Shown: positions 6,722 through 11,913 of the stretch, piece by piece
How the letters are laid out: each line of letters begins with the position of its first letter
How positions within the stretch are numbered: the stretch's first letter is position 1
NCBI GenBank assembly: GCA_031425695.1
Contig: JANPJV010000272.1
Location: forward strand, 1 to 11,913
Length of the DNA: 11,913 nt
Source of the DNA: JANPJV01 sp031425695
Lineage (GTDB): Bacteria; Pseudomonadota; Gammaproteobacteria; Xanthomonadales; SZUA-5
Direction of reading: 5' to 3'
The notes under the pieces: model-generated
Databases searched by the model: none
What the model saw: the letters and a program-made list of their open reading frames with translations, nothing else
What the model was told of the DNA's origin: nothing
Made by a program: the position numbers and the translations under genes

Positions 6722-6780
6722 GTCACGTTGCGCCCGCGCCGTGCACGCACTGGCCTGGAATTGATCGGGCGCTACGTGAC
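6722..6780. repeat. Family B palindrome, singleton
   Basis: GTCACGTTGCGCCCG (6722-6736) and CGGGCGCTACGTGAC (6766-6780) are inverted repeats matching at 14 of 15 positions, with a 29-nt interior containing the palindrome GTGCAC. The arms match those of the terminal array, but one mismatch there (T opposite T) is a C-G pair here. The preceding ACGTAG is also shared with the array. It lies 14 bp after the YecA-like stop and abuts family A copy 3, separated by one base. The convergent position suits a transcript end. Confidence 0.85.
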
Positions 6781-6781
6781 A

Positions 6782-6855
6782 GTGGGTCCGGACCTTGTCC
6801 GGACGCTTTTCATTGATATTGATCGAAAAAGCGTTCGGACAAGGTCCGAACCCAC
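6782..6855. repeat. Family A cruciform palindrome, copy 3
   Basis: This is the best-formed copy. The outer stem is GTGGG/CCCAC. The left hairpin is TCCGGAC-CTT-GTCCGGA (6787-6803). The central stem is CGCTTTT (6804-6810) with AAAAGCG (6827-6833). The right hairpin is TTCGGAC-AAG-GTCCGAA (6834-6850). The four stems join with no unpaired base at the junction. It lies 29 bp before the dcp stop, in the convergent gap with the YecA-like gene, so it could end transcription in either direction. Confidence 0.9.
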
Positions 6856-6884
6856 GCATCACGGGCTGGCTACGCCCGACGCAT

Positions 6885-9071
6885 TTACTCCCCGCTCTGC
6901 ACCAGCCCACGGCGCTTGAGCAGCGGGGCGATGTCCGGTTCGCGACCGGCGAATTCTCGGAACTGATCCATCTGCGGGCGGGTGTCACCCTTCGACAGCA
7001 CCAGGTCGCGAAAGCGCGCGCCGTTCTCTGCGGTCAAGCCGCCGTTTGCCTCGAACCAGGTATAGGCGTCGGCGTCCAGCACTTCTGCCCATAGGTAGCT
7101 GTAGTAGCCGGCGCCGTAGCCGCCCGGCCAGATGTGCGAAAAATAGGTCGTGCGATAGCGCGGTGGCACCGGCGCATAGTCGACGCCGTGCTTGGCCAGG
7201 GTGGCCTTCTCGAAGGCCTGTGCATCGGTGGGTGCGGCGCCGTTCGCCGCCAGATGCCACTCGATGTCGAGCAAGGCAGCCCCGAGATACTCGAGCGTCG
7301 TGAAGCCCTGGTTGAAGGTGCTGGCTTTCTCGATCTTGTCGATCAGCGCCTCTGGGATTGGCTCGCCGGTCGAGTGGTGCTTGGCGTAATTGCGCAGCAC
7401 GGCCGACTCGAGCGTCCAATTCTCGTTCCACTGCGACGGGAACTCGACGAAGTCGCGTGGCACGTTGGTGCCCGTGAGCAGCGGATAGCGCACGTTCGAG
7501 AGCAGGCCGTGGAGCGCGTGGCCGAACTCGTGGAAAAGCGTGTTGGCGTCATCGAAGCTCAGCAGCACCGGCTCGCCGGCGGGTGGCTTGGGCACGTTGA
7601 GCACGTTGAGGACCACTGGGCGGGTGTCGAGCAATGCAGTCTGGTCGACAAAGCTGTCCATCCAGGCACCACCCCGCTTGGACGGGCGCGCGAAGTAATC
7701 GGCGTAGTACAGGCCAACGGTGCTGCCGTCTGCGCCCAGGATCTCGAACACGCGCACATCCGGGTGATAGACCGGCAGGTCCTTGCGCTCCTTGACGGTG
7801 ATTCCGAACAGCTTGCCCGCGGCAAAGAAGACGCCGTTGTTGAGCACGCGCTCGAGCTCGAAGTACGGCCGCAACGCGGCGTCATCGAGATCGTATTCCG
7901 CCTTGCGCACCTTCTCGGCATAAAACGCCCAGTCCCACGCAGCGAGCTCGAAACCGCCATTCTCGGCATCGATCAGCGCCTGCATCTTGGCGGCTTCCGC
8001 CTTTGCGTTGGCCACGGCCGCCGGCACCAGACCGGTCAGCATCTTCAGTACCGCGTCCGGCGTCTTCGCCATCTGTGCGTCGAGCGTATAGGCCGCGTGG
8101 TTGTCGGCGCCGAGCAGCGCCGCGCGTTCGGCGCGCAAGGTCGCAATCTCCACCGCGAGGGCGTTGTTGTCCTCGGCGTTGCCGCGGTTGCCGCGTTCGA
8201 CCGAAGCTTTGTAGAGGCGCTCGCGGACACTACGGTTGGTGAGGTTGGTGAGCGCCGGCTGGCCGCTCGGAAGCTGCAGCGCGATTACCCACTTGCCGGT
8301 GAGGCCGCGCTCCTTCGCCGTCTCGGCGGCGGCGGCAATATCGCCGGCGGACAGGCCGTCGAGCTCCGCCGCGCTATCCACCACCAGTGCCGAGGCATTG
8401 GTGTCCTTCAGCAGGTTTTCCTGGAACAGCGTCTGCTGCGAGCTCAGCCGCTCGTTGAGCTCACGCAGGCGCGCCTTCTGCTCGTCGCCGAGCGTGGCGC
8501 CGCCGCGCACGAAATTCTGCTGGTAGCGCTCGACCAGGCGCAGGGTCTCGGCATCGAGACCGAGGTTCGCGCGCGTGTCGTAGAGGGTCTTGATGCGCGC
8601 ATACAGCTTGGGATCGAGGTAGATGCTGTCCTGGTGCTGCGCGAGCTTGGGCGCAATCTCGGCCTGGACCTTCTGGATCGCATCGTTGGTGTTCGACTCG
8701 GTCAGGTTGAAGAACACCTTGGAGACGCGATACAGCAGCGCTCCGCTGCGCTCCATCGCCTCGATGGTGTTGGCGACGGTGGGAGCCTCCGTGCTCGCGG
8801 CGATTGCATCGATCTCGGCCCGGTGCTGTTGCATCCCTTCCTCGAAGGCGGGCAGGTAGTGCTCGTCCTTTATCAGGTCGAAGTGCGGCGCCTGGAACGC
8901 CAGCGTGCTCGCCTTGAAGAATGGGTTTTCGGCTACGACCGGCGTGACCGGCGCAGTCGACGGCGCCGGCACTGCGGCATCTTTGGCTGGCATGGTCGAG
9001 GACTCCGTGGCAGGTTCGGAACAGCCGGCGAGCGCGCTCACGATGAGCGCGGCGAGCATGGTTTTACGCAT
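6885..9071 (-). CDS. dcp: Peptidyl-dipeptidase Dcp-like M3 metallopeptidase, lipoprotein
   Basis: A 728-residue protein of the M3 (thimet oligopeptidase) family, at full length. The N-terminus (MRKTMLAALIVSALAGC) is a lipoprotein signal with lipobox LAGC and lipidated C17. A low-complexity A/P/T/S linker (18-48) follows, then the alpha-helical peptidase. The zinc site is HEFGH (514-518), with the third ligand E543 in FVEFPSQWNENW, 25 residues later as in E. coli Dcp. The Y/G-rich loop WPGGYGAGYYSYLW (648-661) carries the usual substrate-binding tyrosines. Dcp removes C-terminal dipeptides from oligopeptides. The signal places this one in the periplasm, probably membrane-anchored, whereas E. 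coli Dcp lacks a lipobox. The start context has a weak Shine-Dalgarno (GAG about 9 nt upstream). It is divergent from the DUF3494 gene. Confidence 0.93.
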   Translation of the reverse strand: MRKTMLAALIVSALAGCSEPATESSTMPAKDAAVPAPSTAPVTPVVAENPFFKASTLAFQAPHFDLIKDEHYLPAFEEGMQQHRAEIDAIAASTEAPTVANTIEAMERSGALLYRVSKVFFNLTESNTNDAIQKVQAEIAPKLAQHQDSIYLDPKLYARIKTLYDTRANLGLDAETLRLVERYQQNFVRGGATLGDEQKARLRELNERLSSQQTLFQENLLKDTNASALVVDSAAELDGLSAGDIAAAAETAKERGLTGKWVIALQLPSGQPALTNLTNRSVRERLYKASVERGNRGNAEDNNALAVEIATLRAERAALLGADNHAAYTLDAQMAKTPDAVLKMLTGLVPAAVANAKAEAAKMQALIDAENGGFELAAWDWAFYAEKVRKAEYDLDDAALRPYFELERVLNNGVFFAAGKLFGITVKERKDLPVYHPDVRVFEILGADGSTVGLYYADYFARPSKRGGAWMDSFVDQTALLDTRPVVLNVLNVPKPPAGEPVLLSFDDANTLFHEFGHALHGLLSNVRYPLLTGTNVPRDFVEFPSQWNENWTLESAVLRNYAKHHSTGEPIPEALIDKIEKASTFNQGFTTLEYLGAALLDIEWHLAANGAAPTDAQAFEKATLAKHGVDYAPVPPRYRTTYFSHIWPGGYGAGYYSYLWAEVLDADAYTWFEANGGLTAENGARFRDLVLSKGDTRPQMDQFREFAGREPDIAPLLKRRGLVQSGE

Positions 9072-9194
9072 GGGGGAAGCTCGGGATCAGGGGGACGCGG
9101 ATGCTATCAGCGTGCCCGCTTAGTGCGCGTGTGCCGGCGTTGACGGCTTCACCCGGCCCTAACTGCGCCGCGGGCAACCATCGCTCGAGGCGGA

Positions 9195-9345
9195 ATCTCT
9201 TTGTTTATCAACAGGCACTTGAAAGTGAATGCAAGGTTATTTCATGTAACTTTCACGCGGGCCAAGCGCAATCGGAATAAGCTCCGCGAATAATCGATTG
9301 TTTAAAACTGTTACAACTGCGGCTGTTCAGACCAGGGGATTTTCG
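9195..9345 (+). promoter_or_regulatory. AT-richer divergent promoter region and DUF3494-gene leader
   Basis: This stretch is visibly richer in A/T than its surroundings. It contains runs such as TTTGTTTATCAAC, TTATTTCATGTAAC and GAATAATCGATTGTTTAAAAC. It lies in the 274-bp gap between the divergent dcp and DUF3494 genes. AGGGGA (9334-9339), 6 nt before ATG 9346, is a good Shine-Dalgarno. TTTCAC (9251-9256) with GAATAA about 18 nt downstream is one possible promoter pair, but no confident -35/-10 assignment can be made. Confidence 0.45.
9220..9255. promoter_or_regulatory. Inverted repeat, candidate operator
   Basis: TGAAAGT (9220-9226) and ACTTTCA (9249-9255) are perfect 7-bp inverted repeats with centres about 29 bp apart. 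Nested inside, AAGGTTA (9233-9239) and TAACTTT (9247-9253) match at 6 of 7 positions around TTTCATG. It lies about 90 bp upstream of the DUF3494 start. The spacing suits a dimeric regulator site, but no regulator is in the window. Confidence 0.4.
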
Positions 9346-10974
9346 ATGCGCTCCAGTTTCAAAAATATGGTCCGGTGCGCCGGGCTCGCGCTTGCGGGGC
9401 TGATTTTCGGTGCCGCTCCGGTGCATGCCCAAATCTCGCTCGGGACAGCCGGGAATTTCGGCGCACTGGGCGGATCGACCGTCACCAATACCGGTGCATC
9501 CACGGTCAACGGCAACGTCGGCGTCAGCCCCGGCACGTCGGTCACCGGTTTCCCGCCGGGAATCATCATCGGCGGCACCGTCAATGCAAACAACGCCGTT
9601 GCCATGCAGGCGCAGAGCGACCTGACGGCCGCCTACAACAGCCTCGCCGGAACTGCGTGCACGACCGATCTGACGGGCCAGGACCTCGGTGGGCTCACGC
9701 TGACCCCCGGCGTCTACTGCTTTTCGACCTCAGCACAGTTGACGGGCACGCTGACGCTCAACGCGCAGGGCAACGCCAGTGCCTTGTGGATCTTCAAGAC
9801 CGGCAGCTCGTTGACCACGGCGAGTGGCTCGTCGGTGGTGGTGATCAACGGCGGCAGTGGCTGCAACGTGTATTGGCAGGTCGGCAGTTCGGCGACCGTC
9901 GGCACCGGCTCGAACATGGCAGGGAACATCCTGGCGCTCTCGAGCATCACCCTCAACACCGGGGCGAACCTCTCCGGTCGCGCGCTGGCGCGCACTGGCG
10001 CGGTCACGCTCGACACCAATAACGTTAATACCTGCGCCGCCGGCGGCGGCACCTGTCCGATCGTCACGGTCAATCCCGCAACGCTGCCGAATGGCGTACA
10101 GGGCACGCCGTACAGCCAGACGGTGACGGCGACGGGCGGAGTGTCGCCCTACGTCTTCTCTCTTTCGAGCGGTGCCTTGCCGACCGGTTTGATGCTGAAC
10201 CCGAACACCGGATTGATCTCCGGCTCACCGGGTTCGGCCGGGACGTTCACCTTCACCATCACCGCAACCGATGCGAATGGTTGCTTCGGCAGCCGCGCTT
10301 ACGTCATCACCATCGCGGGTCCCGGCGGCTGTCCTGCCATCATCCTGAATCCGCCGACCCTGCCACCCGGCGTGCTCGGTCAGCCCTACAGCCAGAGCAT
10401 TACCGCGACCGGTGGTGCTGCCCCGTATAGCTACTCCGTCACCAGTGGCGCCCTGCCGACCGGGTTGGTGCTCAATGGCGCCACCGGGCTGATTTCCGGA
10501 TCGCCGACGACTGCAGGCCAGTTCAATTTCACGATCACCGCAATCGATGGCAACGGCTGCCCCGGCAGCAGGCCCTATACGATCGTGATCCCGCTGATCT
10601 CGATCTGTCCGTCGATCGTAGTCAACCCGATCACGCTACCGCCGCCGGTGCCAGGCTTCCCGTACAACCAGACGATCACGGCCAGCGGCGGACTCTCGCC
10701 GTATACGTTCACGGTTTCCAGCGGCGCCTTGCCGGCCGGTTTGAGCCTGAACCCGATCACCGGCGTGATCTCAGGCACGCCGATGGTCGCCGGAAACTTC
10801 AACTTCGTCATTACTGCCACGGATGCAAACGGCTGTCCCGGGAGCCGTTCCTATGCGTTCAATCTCGTGCTCGCCACGTTCATTTCGGTGCCGACGTTGT
10901 CGTCGTTTGCGCTGCTGCTACTGCTGCTGTTGATGGCGAGTTCGGGGGCTTACTTCGTCGGGCGCAGGTCCTGA
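9346..10974 (+). CDS. Secreted DUF3494 (ice-binding-like) protein with three Ig-like repeats and IPTL-CTERM tail
   Basis: A 542-residue protein. The signal peptide is residues 1-28, with predicted cleavage APVHA/QI. A DUF3494 ice-binding-like beta-solenoid domain spans about 31-230, with family hallmarks LGTAGNFGALGGSTVTNTG (32-50), NGNVGVSPGTSVTGFPPG (55-72), DLTGQDLGGLTLTPGVYCF (108-126) and SGRALARTGAVTLDTN (210-225). Three tandem He_PIG-like Ig repeats of exactly 92 residues follow (237-328, 329-420, 421-512). Each starts CP and carries a second cysteine in DxNGC. The C-terminus has VPTLS (515-519), a leucine-rich helix and the basic tail GRRS, an IPTL-CTERM-type sorting signal. It is probably exported and processed or anchored at the envelope. 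Ice binding is unproven; many DUF3494 proteins serve in adhesion. No exosortase is nearby. ATG 9346 is chosen for its AGGGGA site. Confidence 0.92.
   Translation: MRSSFKNMVRCAGLALAGLIFGAAPVHAQISLGTAGNFGALGGSTVTNTGASTVNGNVGVSPGTSVTGFPPGIIIGGTVNANNAVAMQAQSDLTAAYNSLAGTACTTDLTGQDLGGLTLTPGVYCFSTSAQLTGTLTLNAQGNASALWIFKTGSSLTTASGSSVVVINGGSGCNVYWQVGSSATVGTGSNMAGNILALSSITLNTGANLSGRALARTGAVTLDTNNVNTCAAGGGTCPIVTVNPATLPNGVQGTPYSQTVTATGGVSPYVFSLSSGALPTGLMLNPNTGLISGSPGSAGTFTFTITATDANGCFGSRAYVITIAGPGGCPAIILNPPTLPPGVLGQPYSQSITATGGAAPYSYSVTSGALPTGLVLNGATGLISGSPTTAGQFNFTITAIDGNGCPGSRPYTIVIPLISICPSIVVNPITLPPPVPGFPYNQTITASGGLSPYTFTVSSGALPAGLSLNPITGVISGTPMVAGNFNFVITATDANGCPGSRSYAFNLVLATFISVPTLSSFALLLLLLLMASSGAYFVGRRS
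10054..10881 (+). repeat. Three exact-period 276-bp coding repeats (Ig-like)
   Basis: Units begin at 10054, 10330 and 10606, so both periods are 276 bp (92 codons) with no indel. Each unit encodes CPxIxxNPxTLP, GxPYxQxxTAxGG, SGALPxGLxLN, GxISGxP, AGxFxFxITAxDxNGC and GSR at matching positions. DNA between units has diverged, while the protein motifs are retained. Confidence 0.92.
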
Positions 10975-10989
10975 GCGCTGGATCGTTCG

Positions 10990-11018
10990 CGCGCGTCTGC
11001 TCTTGAGGCAGGCGCGCG
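10990..11018. terminator. Strong hairpin after the DUF3494 gene
   Basis: CGCGCGTCTGC (10990-11000) pairs with GCAGGCGCGCG (11008-11018) over 11 bp with one G-T wobble and a 7-nt loop. It starts 15 bp after the stop of the DUF3494 gene and ends 27 bp before the next start. No U-tract follows, so it is as likely an attenuator or RNA-stabilising 3' hairpin as a terminator. Confidence 0.5.
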
Positions 11019-11045
11019 GATGGCGCGCGCAAAGGCGAGCACGCA

Positions 11046-11426
11046 ATGAGGCAGGCCAGCCACTACCGATTGCTGCTCCAAGGCGTGCTGGTGTGGTTCG
11101 CCTTCTGGCTCGCCGGCCTGCCGGACTACTTCCAGCAGTATTCGATGACCTGGATCGCGATCCTGTCGATCGTGCTCTCAGTACTGATCTCGCTGGCGGC
11201 AATACTCGTGCTGCAGCGCACGCGGCCAGAAATCCGAATGCAACGCGCGCTTTGGATTTCCTTCTACTACACCGTCCCGTTGTTCGTGTTGGACGCGCTG
11301 TATTGCGGCTTCTGGCTCGGCCACGGTGCCGGCTATTTCTGGAAATTCTGGTACCTCACCGTCTTCTATTTCACCCCGTGGCTGACATTCCCGCCGACGG
11401 CGTGGCTGCTCGGGCGTGAGAAGTAG
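11046..11426 (+). CDS. Small four-helix membrane protein of unknown function
   Basis: A 126-residue protein I do not recognise. Four hydrophobic segments are predicted at about 8-25, 36-57, 70-92 and 101-122. A charged loop sits between segments 2 and 3 (QRTRPEIRMQR, 57-67). The second half is rich in aromatic residues (FYY, FWLGHGAGYFWKFWYL) and in prolines (TPWLTFPPT). The short positive C-terminus is GREK. No catalytic motif is visible. AAAGGCGAG (11031-11039), 6 nt before ATG, supports this start. It lies 71 bp downstream of the DUF3494/IPTL-CTERM gene on the same strand, with a hairpin between, so it could be cotranscribed; a functional link is only suggested by position. The ORF in another frame over the same DNA lacks these membrane features. 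Confidence 0.75.
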   Translation: MRQASHYRLLLQGVLVWFAFWLAGLPDYFQQYSMTWIAILSIVLSVLISLAAILVLQRTRPEIRMQRALWISFYYTVPLFVLDALYCGFWLGHGAGYFWKFWYLTVFYFTPWLTFPPTAWLLGREK

Positions 11427-11447
11427 ACTGACGCTGGGCCTACCCGC

Positions 11448-11913
11448 CACCGCTCCGCTTTTACGTAGGTCATGTTGCGCCCGCCTCTGCTTCGACCGAG
11501 CGACCTGCGAGGATCGAGCGCTACTTGACGCCGTCCGCTTCACCGCTCCGCTCTCACGTAGGCCATGTTGCGCCCGCCTCTGCTTCGATCGAGCGACCTG
11601 GGAGATCGGGCGCTACTTGACGCCTTTCGCTTCACCGCTCCGCTCACACGTAGGTCATGTTGCGCCCGCCTCTCCTTCGATCGAGCGACCTGGGCGATCG
11701 GGCGCTACTTGACGACTTTCGCTTCACCGCTCCGACCGGCGTCACGTAACGCCCGATTTCTGATGCGCATCAACCCGCCTGCGCGCGGGCGCAACATCAC
11801 CCACGACAAGCCGGCGCTCCAATCACCGCTCCGCTCTCAGGTAGGTCATGTTGCGCCCGCCTCTGCTTCAATTGAGCGACCTCGGCGATCGGGCGCTACT
11901 TGACGCCTTCCGC
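11448..11913. repeat. Tandem array of five ~92-bp units carrying family B palindromes
   Basis: Units start with CACCGCTCCG at 11448, 11541, 11633, 11725 and 11824 (spacings 93, 92, 92, 99); the last runs off the window. Units 1, 2, 3 and 5 each contain a 60- to 61-bp palindrome with left arm GTCATGTTGCGCCCG and right arm CGGGCGCTACTTGAC (13 of 15 paired) at 11469-11529, 11562-11621, 11654-11713 and 11845-11904. In unit 4 the element (11741-11800) is inverted. No gene is supported here: ORFs across it change frame because the period is not a multiple of three. Confidence 0.93.
11741..11800 (-). repeat. Inverted family B element inside the array
   Basis: The left end GTCACGTAACGCCCG matches the reverse complement of the consensus right arm at 13 of 15 positions. 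The right end CGGGCGCAACATCAC matches the reverse complement of the consensus left arm at 14 of 15. Its interior is unlike the other units and holds a perfect 12-bp palindrome, TGATGCGCATCA. Confidence 0.8.

Noticed and set aside
7134..9143. 669-residue plus-strand ORF
   Set aside because: It is antisense to the dcp gene, whose catalytic motifs are complete. The composition is that of a GC-rich shadow frame and no domain is recognisable.
11003..11419. 138-residue ORF overlapping the small membrane protein
   Set aside because: It is an arginine-rich alternative frame. The 11046 frame has regular membrane helices and a ribosome-binding site.
11416..11903. Repeat-containing small proteins encoded by the array
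   Set aside because: The ORFs there are translations of the tandem repeat. The units shift frame at each 92-bp step, and there is no ribosome-binding site.
11469..11904. Integron attC sites or cassette array
   Set aside because: The arms lack the RYYYAAC/GTTRRRY core pair in correct positions, there are no cassette ORFs between units, and no integrase is present.
11448..11913. CRISPR array
   Set aside because: The whole ~92-bp unit is repeated, including the linkers. There are no unique spacers, and no cas gene is in view.

Overview
The window looks like a stretch of chromosome from a GC-rich gammaproteobacterium, most likely in the Xanthomonadales/Lysobacterales (Rhodanobacteraceae-like). 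This is an inference from the gene families: a GCS2-type glutamate-cysteine ligase, SlyX, a YhhY-like acetyltransferase, an M3 dipeptidyl carboxypeptidase lipoprotein and an IPTL-CTERM protein. The many palindromic intergenic repeats also fit. No tRNA, rRNA, transposase, integrase, phage gene or CRISPR array was seen.

Layout. Positions 1-269 hold a cruciform-type palindrome (family A, copy 1) and no supportable gene. A forward run follows: a SixA-type phosphohistidine phosphatase (270-752), an exported YceI-family protein (837-1535) and a YhhY-type GNAT acetyltransferase (1637-2143). slyX is convergent on the minus strand (2223-2423), with a long periodic hairpin between the two gene ends. 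A second forward run has an orphan NitT/TauT-type ABC permease (2607-3416), gshA (3603-4976) and a 564-residue YecA-like protein with two UPF0149-like domains and a zinc-binding SEC-C tail (5013-6707). The dcp-type peptidase lies on the minus strand (6885-9071). Divergent from it is a secreted protein with a DUF3494 (ice-binding-like) domain, three 92-residue Ig-like repeats and an IPTL-CTERM tail (9346-10974). A small four-helix membrane protein of unknown function follows (11046-11426). The window ends in a tandem array of ~92-bp repeats that runs off the edge.

The coding genes are mostly ordinary housekeeping functions: thiol synthesis, acetylation, peptide turnover, phosphorelay quenching and ribosome-associated or quality-control factors. 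They do not form one obvious pathway. The exception is the secreted DUF3494/IPTL-CTERM protein with its small membrane neighbour, which looks like accessory cell-surface biology.

The most distinctive content is intergenic. Four different palindromic repeat families sit in the gaps between genes. Family A (three copies) and family C (one copy) have unrelated sequences but the same four-way-junction plan: an outer stem, two self-complementary lateral hairpins and a central stem. Family A shows base-pair covariation inside its lateral hairpins. Family B is a ~60-bp imperfect palindrome found once next to an A element, once as a short variant with a different core, and five times in the terminal array, where one unit is inverted. 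Family D is a single long periodic hairpin. These may be REP/BIME-like mobile or structural elements; the window alone cannot say which.
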